A stretch of 64,000 bases of DNA, from assembly GCA_038326165.1 (NCBI GenBank), contig JBBQJT010000004.1, forward strand, positions 34,221 through 98,220. Reading direction: 5' to 3'. Made by a program: the position numbers and the translations under genes. Source of the stretch: JAEUUM01 sp038326165. GTDB taxonomy: Bacteria; Bacteroidota; Bacteroidia; Chitinophagales; Saprospiraceae. Positions 45,598 to 53,943 of the stretch are shown here, in pieces (position 1 is the first letter of the stretch; each line of letters opens with the position of its first letter). The notes under the pieces were generated by a model. The model was not told where the DNA came from. It did not search any database and saw only the letters and a program-made list of their open reading frames with translations.

Positions 45598-46875
45598 ATG
45601 AAAAGATGGAATTGGGTATTTTTAGTAGGATCCAGACTATCAGCTTTTAAGGAAGGGAATCTTTCGGCAATTATAACTAAGATTGCTGCAATTGCCACAG
45701 GAGTTAGTGTAGCAGTAATGATTATTGCCACATGTTTGATCAGTGGCTTTCGTGAAACAATTAGTGAAAAGGTTTTCGGCTTTTGGGGACACATTCAAGT
45801 TTTACATAATTCAAGCTTGAATAGTTACGAGTCCGCACCTTTAATTATTTCAAATGAAATGCGAGATAAACTTAACAACACAAAAGCTGTAAACTATATT
45901 TTCGAAGGTGAATCTTTTAAAACAAAGGGCGGCATAAAACATGTCCAAAGTTACCTTTTTAAGCCAGGCATCATCGGCAGCAAAACTCAAATAGAAGGTA
46001 TTTTACTCAAAGGATTAGGTAAAGATTTCTCTTGGCCTTTGCTTGAACCATTCATAAAATTAGGCAATAGGCTCGATCTTAATTCTGAAGATCCCGCTCG
46101 TGAAATCATACTGTCTGAGCAAACTGCTAACCGATTGCAAGTGACAATCGGTAATTCAATACTCCTCCATTTTGTTCAAGAAGGCAGTCAAATTAGTAGA
46201 AAACTTAAAGTCAAAGGAATCTTCAGAACGGGGCTCGAAGAATACGACACAAAATTTGCTTTGGTGGACATGCGCTTTCTTCAAGAATTACAGGGTTGGA
46301 ACCAAAACCAAATAACTGGGCTTGAAATAATTCTAGAAGATCAAGCCGATATGGAAATCATGGCTGCATACTTATACGAAAATGTGTTATCGGATTCATT
46401 GTACACCGAAACAATTAGGCAGAAACTCCCAAACATATTTGAATGGCTTGAATTGCAAACTACAAACGAACAGGTCATCAACCTCTTGATGATACTTGTA
46501 GCAATCGTAAATATGAGTACCGCTCTTTTAATCTTGATTGTAGAACGAACAAATATGGTTGGTATTTTAAAAGCTCTTGGTAGCTCCAACAACAACATTC
46601 AAGTTTTATTTATGTTTTTTGCTGGAAGAATCCTACTTTGGGGCCTCTTGCTTGGAAATGCAATAGGATTGGGATTGTGTTATTTGGAAGACAAGTTCAA
46701 ATTTATTAAACTACCTGAAAAGGATTATTATCTCAGTTATGCACCTGTATCATTTGACTGGGGTAAAATTGCATTAATCAATGGACAAACACTATTGATT
46801 ACCTTGATCGTATTGATCATCCCTTCTTTCATGGTAAGGAGATTGACTCCCGTTAGTGCCATGAAATGGAAATAA
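45598..46875 (+). CDS. FtsX/LolC-E-like ABC transporter permease
   Basis: 425-residue integral membrane protein of the MacB/FtsX permease group: one N-terminal transmembrane helix (about 20-45), a large periplasmic domain (about 50-290) and three C-terminal helices (about 305-330, 345-375, 395-420) ending in R-R-L-T-P-V-S-A-M-K-W-K. The F-R-E-T-I-S-E-K-V-F-G-F-W-G-H-I pattern after helix 1 is typical of the LolC/LolE lipoprotein-release group in Bacteroidota. The ATP-binding subunit (LolD) is not adjacent. Start 45598 fits the promoter-like TACTTTCG (45586-45593), though an in-frame ATG 11 codons upstream exists. Confidence 0.82.
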   Translation: MKRWNWVFLVGSRLSAFKEGNLSAIITKIAAIATGVSVAVMIIATCLISGFRETISEKVFGFWGHIQVLHNSSLNSYESAPLIISNEMRDKLNNTKAVNYIFEGESFKTKGGIKHVQSYLFKPGIIGSKTQIEGILLKGLGKDFSWPLLEPFIKLGNRLDLNSEDPAREIILSEQTANRLQVTIGNSILLHFVQEGSQISRKLKVKGIFRTGLEEYDTKFALVDMRFLQELQGWNQNQITGLEIILEDQADMEIMAAYLYENVLSDSLYTETIRQKLPNIFEWLELQTTNEQVINLLMILVAIVNMSTALLILIVERTNMVGILKALGSSNNNIQVLFMFFAGRILLWGLLLGNAIGLGLCYLEDKFKFIKLPEKDYYLSYAPVSFDWGKIALINGQTLLITLIVLIIPSFMVRRLTPVSAMKWK

Positions 46876-46897
46876 TTTAGCAAATTGGCATAAAAAC

Positions 46898-46940
46898 AAA
46901 AGTCAAACACTGCTCCAATCAGTATTTGACTTTTATTCTT
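46898..46940 (+). terminator. intrinsic terminator after the ABC permease
   Basis: Strong hairpin: 10-bp stem AAAAGTCAAA (46898-46907) with 46925-46934, extended by ACTG/CAGT after one mismatch, then a T-rich tail. It lies 22 bases after the permease stop. Confidence 0.8.
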
Positions 46941-47148
46941 TTCATAGGTGTTCATGGTTACGCTTTGGTCATCTCGGTTGAGGGATGAGAAAAATAACCA
47001 GGACTAAACTTGTTTAGGAAATAACTTTTTGTGGGAATTTGTCGGTCTGTTTTATCTATCTAATAAGCAATGAACAGTACAACCAAAATCAAGCCAAAAA
47101 ACAATTCATATATCATTATGAACAATGTGAAGAAATTTTATTGGCGTT

Positions 47149-48135
47149 TTATGCATAAAGCATATTACATCCTCGAGCTTCAGCTCCTTCTACCCTCCCA
47201 ATAACTTCAAAAACGCCTGGACTTACTGTTCGCCCTATATCTTGCGTAGCAATAAATGAACAGCTTGATTCATTTGCCAGATCAATAATATTAAGTACAC
47301 CCAACCTTCCCATGGGAAAAAAACAAAACGGATCGGTAGGATCAGCTATCAATACTTTAAAACGATCATTCATTTGATACAATCCTTCTTCAGTCGAATA
47401 GGATTGCGAAAGCAGTTCCGTCATTCCATACTCTCCTACTATTATTGAAGTTCCGAATCCAGATTTAATCATTTCATGCAGCACGCTCCTAGGCACAACC
47501 TGACCAGATAATTTCATTCCGCCTGTCTCCATAACTGTCAATTCTGGTAAATTTAGCTTATGTTTCATGCCAAAATCGTACAGTGCATGGCTAACACCTA
47601 TTAGTAATATTTTCTTTCCGCATGGAGGCAATCCTTCAAGTTTAAGTTTAAGGTGCTCTGAATCAAAAGAAATGAACTGGCTTTTCTGATTCTGCGTTTC
47701 AGTGATAAAATATTGGACCATTGATATCAACGATGATTCAGGATTCTCGGTGTAGCCTGGCAGATATGCAACAATAATCCATTCTTCCAAGCTTCCAAAA
47801 ACCTGTTCAAATATTAGTTTGGTATTGTGATGGTAAAGCACTTTACTTTTGATTAAATGTTTGCTTCTGATCATGCCTGTTGTGCCACTAGATTGGAAGA
47901 TCAACTCAGGTACCCAAGAACCACAGATTATATCATGAGTTTTAAAAAATCCGACTGGCAAAAAAGGAATGTCAACAATTCGACTGATATCATTAGGATC
48001 TTTTCGCAGATATTTCATGAAATCAGCATATACCATATTTAATCTGACTTGAGCCCTGAACAACTTCAGAATTTCTTTTTCCTCTTTCCAGGAAACTTGT
48101 ATTAATTTTGAGCTGTCAGAATTTTCACTTAACAT
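47149..48135 (-). CDS. LuxE/PaaK-like acyl-protein synthetase
   Basis: 328-residue protein of the LuxE/PaaK adenylate-forming group. The signature F-Q-S-S-G-T-T-G lies at 80-87, with E-T-G-G-M-K-L-S-G, V-G-E-Y-G-M-T-E-L and an F-K-V-L-I-A-D region. In bioluminescent bacteria LuxE activates fatty acids for aldehyde synthesis; in Bacteroidota the homologue is a stand-alone enzyme of unknown role, probably activating a carboxylic acid as acyl-AMP for transfer to protein or CoA. No reductase (LuxC) or luciferase gene is nearby. A TAATTTTG box (48140-48147, minus) lies 4 bases before the ATG. Confidence 0.85.
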   Translation of the reverse strand: MLSENSDSSKLIQVSWKEEKEILKLFRAQVRLNMVYADFMKYLRKDPNDISRIVDIPFLPVGFFKTHDIICGSWVPELIFQSSGTTGMIRSKHLIKSKVLYHHNTKLIFEQVFGSLEEWIIVAYLPGYTENPESSLISMVQYFITETQNQKSQFISFDSEHLKLKLEGLPPCGKKILLIGVSHALYDFGMKHKLNLPELTVMETGGMKLSGQVVPRSVLHEMIKSGFGTSIIVGEYGMTELLSQSYSTEEGLYQMNDRFKVLIADPTDPFCFFPMGRLGVLNIIDLANESSCSFIATQDIGRTVSPGVFEVIGRVEGAEARGCNMLYA

Positions 48136-48139
48136 CAGG

Positions 48140-48147
48140 CAAAATTA
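48140..48147 (-). promoter_or_regulatory. Bacteroidota -7 promoter box for the LuxE-like gene
   Basis: TAATTTTG on the minus strand, exact TAnnTTTG match 4 bases before the ATG at 48135; the divergent gene starts at 48184. Confidence 0.5.
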
Positions 48148-48183
48148 CTACAACTTATGTTCAATTTGTTGCGTTATGCTACT

Positions 48184-48660
48184 ATGAAATTCATTCTACC
48201 TTCTATACTTTGTCTGTTTTTCTCGCAATGTGCAAACCCGCCTGAGTATCCCATTGAGCCACAATTAAGCTTTATTGGCTTGAGCAAATCCAATATGAAA
48301 CAAGGAGCAATCAATGCAGATTCATTGCTTGTGACAGTTGGTTTTACTGATGGAGATGGTGATATCGGTACGGATGATTCTTTGAGTTTGTTCGTGACTG
48401 ATACAAGAGATAACTTTTTAGCAGCTAAGTACAAATTACCTTTTGTAGCTGAGCAAGGTGCTGCAAACGGTATTTCAGGTGAAATAAGTTTCGTTTTAGA
48501 AAGTACGTGTTGTTACTATCCTGATATCATACCTCCATGCACTCCATCAACTGTTTATCCTAAGGACACGGTTATTTATACCGTTATGATAAAAGATCGA
48601 GCTGGAAACAAAAGCAATCAACTTGCCCTACCAATGATCTTTCTGGACTGCACGAAGTAA
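48184..48660 (+). CDS. small exported protein, probable lipoprotein
   Basis: 158 residues. A hydrophobic signal with F-F-S-Q-C near residue 15 is a lax lipobox (Gln at -1), so lipidation is probable but not certain. The mature part has V-G-F-T-D-G-D-G-D-I-G-T-D-D-S, a calcium-binding-like D-x-D-G-D pattern, two adjacent Cys, and V-M-I-K-D-R-A-G-N-K-S-N typical of Bacteroidota surface lipoproteins with an Ig-like fold. I do not recognise a named family. The start at 48184 is preferred over an ATG nine codons upstream because the signal peptide starts there. Its stop codon abuts, with no gap, the stop codon of convergent hemF. Confidence 0.7.
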   Translation: MKFILPSILCLFFSQCANPPEYPIEPQLSFIGLSKSNMKQGAINADSLLVTVGFTDGDGDIGTDDSLSLFVTDTRDNFLAAKYKLPFVAEQGAANGISGEISFVLESTCCYYPDIIPPCTPSTVYPKDTVIYTVMIKDRAGNKSNQLALPMIFLDCTK

Positions 48661-49557
48661 TTAAGCTTCCAACCAGTTGATATCTTTTTTTAGTTTATTG
48701 AGTGTGTAGTATTCGGGGGAATCGACTTCTACTTGATGGTTATATTCCCAATTGGCTTGTGGAGGCAAACTCATTAATATACTCTCAGTTCGGCCGTCAG
48801 TTTGCAATCCAAATTTGGTGCCTCTATCGTAAACAAGATTAAATTCCGCATAACGTCCGCGTCTCAAATATTGCCAAGTTGATTGATGCTCAGAATACGA
48901 TTTGTCTTTCTCTCGATCCAAAATTTTAATATACAATTGAGCAAAAGCATCGCCAATTCCTTTTGTAAAGGCAAAAGCATCTTCTTTATTCACCCCAGAC
49001 TCTTGGTTCATGTGATCATAAAATATACCACCAACTCCTCTGGTTTCCTGACGATGGTCAATAAAGAAATAGTCATCGGCCCACTTTTTGAATTTTGGGT
49101 AGTACTCTAAATTATGCTGATCGCAAACAGTCTTTAATGTGGCATGAAATAATTTAGCTTCACCAGCATTGACGTAATGCGGAGTAAGATCGATGCCTCC
49201 ACCAAACCACCAAGCGCCATTTTCTGCTTCAAAATAACGAACATTCATGTGTATAATGGGATGAAGTGGGCTTTTGGGATGCATAACTATAGACACACCT
49301 GCAGCAAAAAATTCCTTGGCGTCGATACCGATTGATTTAGCAGCGAAAGGGCTTAACTCTCCTTCAACTGCCGAAAAATTTACTCCACCCTTTTCTATAT
49401 ATTTTCCTGCCATTACTCTTGTTCTGCCTCCACCACCACCATGACGCTCCCAAAGATCTTCTTGAAATTTTGTGCCATCCCAGTCAGCAATCTGATTACA
49501 AATGTTATCCTGTAGACCCATTAAATAGGTTTTGATCGTCTCTTTATTAACTGGCAT
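48661..49557 (-). CDS. hemF: oxygen-dependent coproporphyrinogen III oxidase
   Basis: 298-residue HemF, which uses oxygen to convert coproporphyrinogen III to protoporphyrinogen IX. Signatures: G-G-G-G-R-T-R-V-M, V-S-I-V-M-H-P-K-S-P, H-M-N-V-R-Y-F, W-W-F-G-G-G-I-D-L-T-P-H-Y, H-R-Q-E-T-R-G-V-G-G-I-F-Y-D, and a terminal G-R-Y-A-E-F-N-L-V-Y-D-R-G-T-K-F-G-L. The start at 49557 fits the TAACTTTG box 23 bases upstream; 16 further upstream codons in frame are not family-like. Presence implies growth with oxygen. Confidence 0.96.
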   Translation of the reverse strand: MPVNKETIKTYLMGLQDNICNQIADWDGTKFQEDLWERHGGGGGRTRVMAGKYIEKGGVNFSAVEGELSPFAAKSIGIDAKEFFAAGVSIVMHPKSPLHPIIHMNVRYFEAENGAWWFGGGIDLTPHYVNAGEAKLFHATLKTVCDQHNLEYYPKFKKWADDYFFIDHRQETRGVGGIFYDHMNQESGVNKEDAFAFTKGIGDAFAQLYIKILDREKDKSYSEHQSTWQYLRRGRYAEFNLVYDRGTKFGLQTDGRTESILMSLPPQANWEYNHQVEVDSPEYYTLNKLKKDINWLEA

Positions 49558-49580
49558 TGCTGATCTTTTTTTTGGTAGCT

Positions 49581-49588
49581 CAAAGTTA
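49581..49588 (-). promoter_or_regulatory. Bacteroidota -7 promoter box for hemF
   Basis: TAACTTTG on the minus strand, exact match, 23 bases upstream of the hemF ATG; it lies inside the longer open frame and so supports the shorter start. Confidence 0.5.
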
Positions 49589-49724
49589 AATCCACAATTA
49601 ATCAATATAAATTTCTTGCTGTCATCTGTTTGTAATGTTAATCAATCCCAATATCAATGTAGGCATCATTTCATTCAAGAGATATTTGATGTATTTTGCA
49701 GATTCAATCAAATGAATTCACTTT

Positions 49725-50594
49725 ATGGTCAATACAGAGATTATCACCAATCCTGATGGGAGTATTTATCATCTGTCACTTCATCCTGAAGATATAGCCA
49801 AAATCATCATTACCGTTGGTGATCCTGATAGAGTTGCAATGGTTTCCAAATATTTTGATAAAGTTACTCTTAAAAAGCAAAACAGAGAGTTTGTGACGCA
49901 TACAGGTGAACTGCAAGGCAAACAATTGACAGTTCTATCTACCGGAATTGGTACTGATAACATTGATATCGTCCTCAACGAACTTGATATTCTTGCCAAA
50001 TTTGACCTGCAAAAACTTGAAATTACCAACCCCGATTATGAATTAGAAGTAATCAGAATTGGAACTTCTGGAACCATACATTCAGACATTCCAGTTGATT
50101 CATTTTTGGCTAGTGAATTTGCAATTGGTTTAGATGGATTGTTGCTCTATTACCTCACCAATGAACATAAAATTGAAAAGGAGCTTTACAGTCACTTCAT
50201 GTCATTTTGCGAGCTTCATCTCAAGCTGCCAATGCGGCCTTATATTGCCAGTGCGGACAGGCAACTGATGCAAGAATTTGGCTCCAAAATGGCAAAGGGA
50301 ATAACGGTGACGTGTCCGGGATTTTATGGGCCTCAAGGGAGACAAATCAACGCAAAAATATTTCAAGAAAATTATCTCAATTCGCTTCGGGCATTTTCAT
50401 TTCATGATAGAAGGATAACAAATTTCGAAATGGAAACAGCAGGGATCTATGGCTTAGCTAGAGAACTTGGACACAAGTCATTGTCTTGCAATGCAATATT
50501 AGCGAATAGAGCGACTGGCGAATTCAGCAAAGAACCACAAAAAACGATCGACAAATTAATCACGGAAGTTTTGACAGTTATTATTAACCGTTAA
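49725..50594 (+). CDS. nucleoside phosphorylase (uridine phosphorylase-like)
   Basis: 289-residue enzyme of the PNP/UDP phosphorylase superfamily. Phosphate-site segment I-I-T-V-G-D-P-D-R-V near the start, S-T-G-I-G-T-D-N near 70-77, R-I-G-T-S-G-T-I, and N-F-E-M-E-T-A-G-I-Y-G-L-A containing the ribose-binding Glu-Met-Glu. It should split uridine or a related nucleoside with phosphate for salvage. Its 3' end overlaps the convergent transaldolase gene by 11 bases. Confidence 0.85.
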   Translation: MVNTEIITNPDGSIYHLSLHPEDIAKIIITVGDPDRVAMVSKYFDKVTLKKQNREFVTHTGELQGKQLTVLSTGIGTDNIDIVLNELDILAKFDLQKLEITNPDYELEVIRIGTSGTIHSDIPVDSFLASEFAIGLDGLLLYYLTNEHKIEKELYSHFMSFCELHLKLPMRPYIASADRQLMQEFGSKMAKGITVTCPGFYGPQGRQINAKIFQENYLNSLRAFSFHDRRITNFEMETAGIYGLARELGHKSLSCNAILANRATGEFSKEPQKTIDKLITEVLTVIINR

Positions 50595-51240
50595 CTTTTT
50601 TGTGATCGGCAAGAAACTGTGCCAAACCTAAATCTGTCAACGGATGATTGAACATGCCTAAGATACTTGACAAGGGGCAAGTTACAACATCAGCACCCGA
50701 CTCAGCTGCTTCAACTATTTGCTTCGAACTGCGAATTGAAGCCGCAAGAATCTCAGTGTCATATTGTTGAATTGCATAAATCTCAGCTATTTGCATGATT
50801 AATCCCATGCCATCCCAATTGATGTCATCTACTCTTCCTACAAATGGCGAAACATAAGTAGCACCAGCCTTTGCGGCTAGAATAGCTTGGCCAGCCGAAA
50901 AAACCAATGTACAATTGGTGCGAATACCATTATCCGAAAAATGCTTGATAGCCTTGATTCCTTCTTTGATCATTGGTACTTTGACAACTATATTCGGGGC
51001 AATCTCCGACAATATCAATCCCTCACGTATCATCCCTGCAAGATCAGTTGCTATCACTTCAGCACTTACATCACCTTCAACCAATTCACATATTTTACGA
51101 TAATGCTTCATGATTGCATCATTGCCTTTGATACCTTCTTTTGCCATCAATGAAGGATTGGTTGTTACACCATCCAAAATGCCTAAATCACGTGCTTCAG
51201 CAATTTGGTCCAAATTTGCAGTATCTATAAAAAATTTCAT
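50584..51240 (-). CDS. small transaldolase/fructose-6-phosphate aldolase-like enzyme
   Basis: 218-residue member of the TalC/FSA subfamily. M-K-F-F-I-D-T-A-N-L-D opens the barrel, G-V-T-T-N-P-S-L is typical, the Schiff-base Lys sits in V-V-K-V-P-M (near residue 83), and A-G-A-T-Y-V-S-P-F-V-G-R-V-D-D supports the family. Bacterial proteins of this size act either as transaldolase or as fructose-6-phosphate aldolase; sequence inspection cannot decide. The start at 51240 gives the family length; 20 upstream codons in frame fall in the SRP RNA region. It lies just 29 bases downstream of the SRP RNA gene. Confidence 0.88.
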   Translation of the reverse strand: MKFFIDTANLDQIAEARDLGILDGVTTNPSLMAKEGIKGNDAIMKHYRKICELVEGDVSAEVIATDLAGMIREGLILSEIAPNIVVKVPMIKEGIKAIKHFSDNGIRTNCTLVFSAGQAILAAKAGATYVSPFVGRVDDINWDGMGLIMQIAEIYAIQQYDTEILAASIRSSKQIVEAAESGADVVTCPLSSILGMFNHPLTDLGLAQFLADHKKVNG

Positions 51241-51269
51241 CGTAAAAGTTTTCTTGGATAAATAAATAA

Positions 51270-51362
51270 GGTGAGAAATCACGTCGAACCGCTCAACCAC
51301 CTACCCTTGCTGCATTTCTGCCCTGAGGGAGTTCGGCAGGAGCTGGCCACATGACCCTCACC
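51270..51362 (-). ncRNA. ffs: signal recognition particle RNA (4.5S type)
   Basis: On the minus strand the 93 bases from 51362 to 51270 have the SRP RNA core: an apical helix closed by a GAAA tetraloop inside GCAGAAATGC, with the conserved CAGG on the 5' side and AGCAAGGG on the 3' side that form the Ffh-binding internal loops. The ends pair (GGTGAG at the 5' end with CTCACC at the 3' end). The RNA works with Ffh and FtsY to target membrane proteins. A near-match promoter box (TACCTTTA, 51368-51375) lies 5 bases upstream. The exact ends are inferred from the terminal helix. Confidence 0.85.
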
Positions 51363-51592
51363 GATGGTAAAGGTAAAGACAATTCTGAATATTACGGAGT
51401 AATTTTTTATTCTTATGGGTCCCAACTCTATCCTTGTGCAATTAATAGGTGCAAACAATTAAACATGAAATAATTCAATTAAACGAATTGCCCAAATTTT
51501 ATTCACATTAAAATAATGAGCAATTTATTCAAAAAACAAATATTTATTCCCAACTTTACCTCCATTAAATCCAACACCCTAAAAAAAACACT

Positions 51593-52060
51593 ATGAAAAT
51601 CCTTAGCTTTTTGATCATTGCGACCATTGCACTTAGTTCTCCCCTTCTTGCTCAAAATGAATACACCTGGGATGAATACGGCATCAAATTTAGTCTTGCT
51701 CCTGACTTCGTAGAAAAAGTTAACAATAATGAAGAGTTCTCTGCGGATGGTGACATGATGAGCATTTCAATCATTCCTTTCAAAGATGAAACCATCGATG
51801 ATTCAGACATTGCAGCTTATACCATTTCAATTGCAAAATCAATAAACTTAACTTCGTATGAAGATGTCAATGTTATAAGTATGAATGATTTCAAAGGTGG
51901 GTATGTTGAGGGTGTCTCTGATGGCGCTCGTATTTTTCTGATGGGCTTGATTGATCCAATATCTGATACAAACTTTTTTGTAATAATAACATTTATTGAC
52001 CAAGACCATATTGCTACAGAGGAAGCGATCAGAATGGTTAAGAGTTTCCACAAGATGTAA
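51593..52060 (+). CDS. small secreted protein of unknown function
   Basis: 155 residues with a clean signal peptide (about 1-20, ending L-L-A-Q). The mature part starts Y-T-W-D-E-Y-G-I-K-F and alternates short hydrophobic strands with acidic stretches; it resembles small Bacteroidota periplasmic proteins with an alpha/beta fold, but I do not recognise a named family. It is monocistronic with a strong terminator (52089-52122). No enzyme motif is visible. Confidence 0.75.
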   Translation: MKILSFLIIATIALSSPLLAQNEYTWDEYGIKFSLAPDFVEKVNNNEEFSADGDMMSISIIPFKDETIDDSDIAAYTISIAKSINLTSYEDVNVISMNDFKGGYVEGVSDGARIFLMGLIDPISDTNFFVIITFIDQDHIATEEAIRMVKSFHKM

Positions 52061-52088
52061 TCAAAGCAAAATATAAGAAAATCTGATG

Positions 52089-52122
52089 AAGCCCGTGAAG
52101 CAATTCATGGGCTTTCTTGTTT
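52089..52122 (+). terminator. intrinsic terminator after the small secreted protein gene
   Basis: 11-bp stem (AAGCCCGTGAA at 52089-52099 with 52104-52114, one G-T pair), GCAA loop, then TCTTGTTTT. It starts 29 bases after the stop. Confidence 0.8.
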
Positions 52123-52129
52123 TATGCCA

Positions 52130-52159
52130 TTGAATTCATTCATAAAACCTTTAGCTTTG
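52130..52159 (+). promoter_or_regulatory. well-formed Bacteroidota promoter for the DAO oxidoreductase gene
   Basis: TTG (52130-52132), 19 bases, then TAGCTTTG (52152-52159): both elements and the spacing match the phylum consensus. It gives a leader of about 40 bases before the ATG at 52205. Confidence 0.65.
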
Positions 52160-52204
52160 ACCAACAAATATTGAGAGTCTTAACACTAAAATCCTTAGAG
52201 ACTG

Positions 52205-53341
52205 ATGCATTCATATTGGGAGAAAAAACATTTTGTGGGTGATGCTGATTTGGTTGTAATCGGTTGCGGAATTGTAGGATTGTCGGCAGCCATCTCTTTG
52301 AAAGAATCCAAACCTCAACTCAAAATACAGATACTTGAAAAAGGCTACCTTCCTTCAGGTGCGAGTACAAAAAATGCAGGATTTGCATGTTTTGGAAGTT
52401 TATCTGAATTACTTGATGACATCAACTTTATTGGTCTTGATGCAACACTAGATCTTGTAAAAAGAAGGTACGTTGGACTTCAAATTCTTCGCAGCAGAGT
52501 TGGCGATGAGCAATTGAACTACGAAGAGTTGGGTGGTTACGAAGTGTTTCGGGAAGAAGACGACGCGCTTTACCTCGACTGTATTTCAAATCTAACAAGG
52601 ATCAATAGCTTACTAGAAAAGACCATTGGTATCCATGAAATATTCGTTCCAGCTGATGAAAAATTAGTTGAACTCGGCTTGACTGCGTTCAAACACCTCA
52701 TAAAGAACCGAATAGAAGGTCAAATAGACGCAGGAAGCATGATGTTAGCATTGATACGCAGAGCACGCAACCTAGAGATTGACATTTTATTCGGAACAGA
52801 AGTCGAACAATTGAACACTTCAGAAAATGCTCAAGTATTAATACTCAAAGATGGAACAAACTTAAAACCCAAACACACTTTGGTAGCAACCAATGGATTT
52901 GCGAGACAACTTTTGCCGGAGTTGGACGTTCGGCCAGCCCGCAATCAAGTGCTTGTATCTTCAGTCTGTACGAACTTGAAAATCAATGGCGCATTTCATC
53001 TGGATCGCGGATATTATTACTTTAGAAATATAGATGGCAGAATATTATTGGGAGGCGGAAGACACCATGGCGGACAAGTAGAAGAAACCAGCGAGGAAGG
53101 CATAACGACATCTGTACAACAGGATTTGGAACAGCTTCTATTCAAATACATTACACCACACGAAACGCCCAAAATTGAATTCAGGTGGAGCGGCACTTTG
53201 GGTCTGGGACCCTATAAATCCCCAATAATCAAAAACCTACAGCCTGGACTGAGTGTTGCGGTGCGGATGGGTGGCATGGGAGTGGCACTGGGAAGTTTGG
53301 TAGGTAAAGAAGCAGCTGAGATGATTGACCAACACTTATAG
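52205..53341 (+). CDS. FAD-dependent DAO-family oxidoreductase
   Basis: 378-residue flavoenzyme of the D-amino-acid oxidase/PuuB-like superfamily. FAD dinucleotide motif V-V-I-G-C-G-I-V-G-L-S-A-A (17-29), E-K-G-Y-L-P-S-G-A-S-T-K-N-A-G-F, A-T-N-G-F-A, and a C-terminal G-M-G-V-A-L-G-S-L-V-G that closes the flavin site. The substrate is likely an amino acid or amine; no motif fixes which. It precedes a hypothetical gene with its own promoter box (53345), so it is probably monocistronic. Confidence 0.85.
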   Translation: MHSYWEKKHFVGDADLVVIGCGIVGLSAAISLKESKPQLKIQILEKGYLPSGASTKNAGFACFGSLSELLDDINFIGLDATLDLVKRRYVGLQILRSRVGDEQLNYEELGGYEVFREEDDALYLDCISNLTRINSLLEKTIGIHEIFVPADEKLVELGLTAFKHLIKNRIEGQIDAGSMMLALIRRARNLEIDILFGTEVEQLNTSENAQVLILKDGTNLKPKHTLVATNGFARQLLPELDVRPARNQVLVSSVCTNLKINGAFHLDRGYYYFRNIDGRILLGGGRHHGGQVEETSEEGITTSVQQDLEQLLFKYITPHETPKIEFRWSGTLGLGPYKSPIIKNLQPGLSVAVRMGGMGVALGSLVGKEAAEMIDQHL

Positions 53342-53352
53342 TTGTATCTTTG
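53325..53352 (+). promoter_or_regulatory. Bacteroidota promoter for the hypothetical/ostA pair
   Basis: TTG (53325-53327), 17 bases, TATCTTTG (53345-53352), 21 bases before the ATG at 53374. It overlaps the 3' end of the DAO gene. Confidence 0.55.
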
Positions 53353-53373
53353 ACGTTCTATTTGGCTATTAAC

Positions 53374-53943
53374 ATGAAATTGATTTTGAGTTTATTGTTG
53401 ATTTTTACCACAATGCAACTGACAACACATTTAAAAATTGTCGATATCAATACTTTTGCGGTTAAAGCAATCAAGGTTACAACCAAGCCATATCTACTTA
53501 AAAAAAACAAGCTGAATGCTTATAATTGTGGATCACATCAAATAAACAGAGGAAGCCAAACAAAAGTCACAGAGGATTGCATGTTACTTGATGAAAAAAA
53601 TGCAAGGCTTAGAACAAAAATGAATATAGCAAATGAACTCGTCGGAAAAAGTGAAGCCATTCATAAATTTGAAACACGTATTGAGAATAACTTTATCACT
53701 GGATTTTTTAGTATAAATAAATCTGAAAAAACACAACAGAAATGCACCATTGGTCCAGAAAGCGTCGGAGGAATTAGCAATGGTTTGTTTCAATCAACAT
53801 TTCCAAAGAGCAAAAGGTCAAACTTCGATATTGCTTGGCGCTCCATATTAGATTTAGGTATGGCTTGTGGCAATCTAACCTTACCAACAAGTTGTTTATT
53901 TCATGAAAACGATTTTAAGAAATTATCAGGATGGAAATTCTAA
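53374..53943 (+). CDS. hypothetical exported protein
   Basis: 189-residue basic protein with a possible signal peptide or N-terminal anchor (about 1-19, hydrophobic) and no recognised domain. It is rich in Lys and Asn and has several scattered Cys (near 50, 65, 137, 165 and 172). The ATG at 53374 is supported by the TATCTTTG box at 53345-53352; an in-frame TTG at 53350 overlaps that box. Its 3' end overlaps the start of the OstA-like gene by 13 bases, so translation is coupled and a role in the same envelope pathway is possible, but there is no direct evidence. Confidence 0.6.
   Translation: MKLILSLLLIFTTMQLTTHLKIVDINTFAVKAIKVTTKPYLLKKNKLNAYNCGSHQINRGSQTKVTEDCMLLDEKNARLRTKMNIANELVGKSEAIHKFETRIENNFITGFFSINKSEKTQQKCTIGPESVGGISNGLFQSTFPKSKRSNFDIAWRSILDLGMACGNLTLPTSCLFHENDFKKLSGWKF

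Noticed and set aside
51281..51300. GGTTCG-like stretch near the SRP RNA as a tRNA T arm
   Set aside because: No acceptor stem, anticodon arm or CCA context; it fits the SRP RNA helix.
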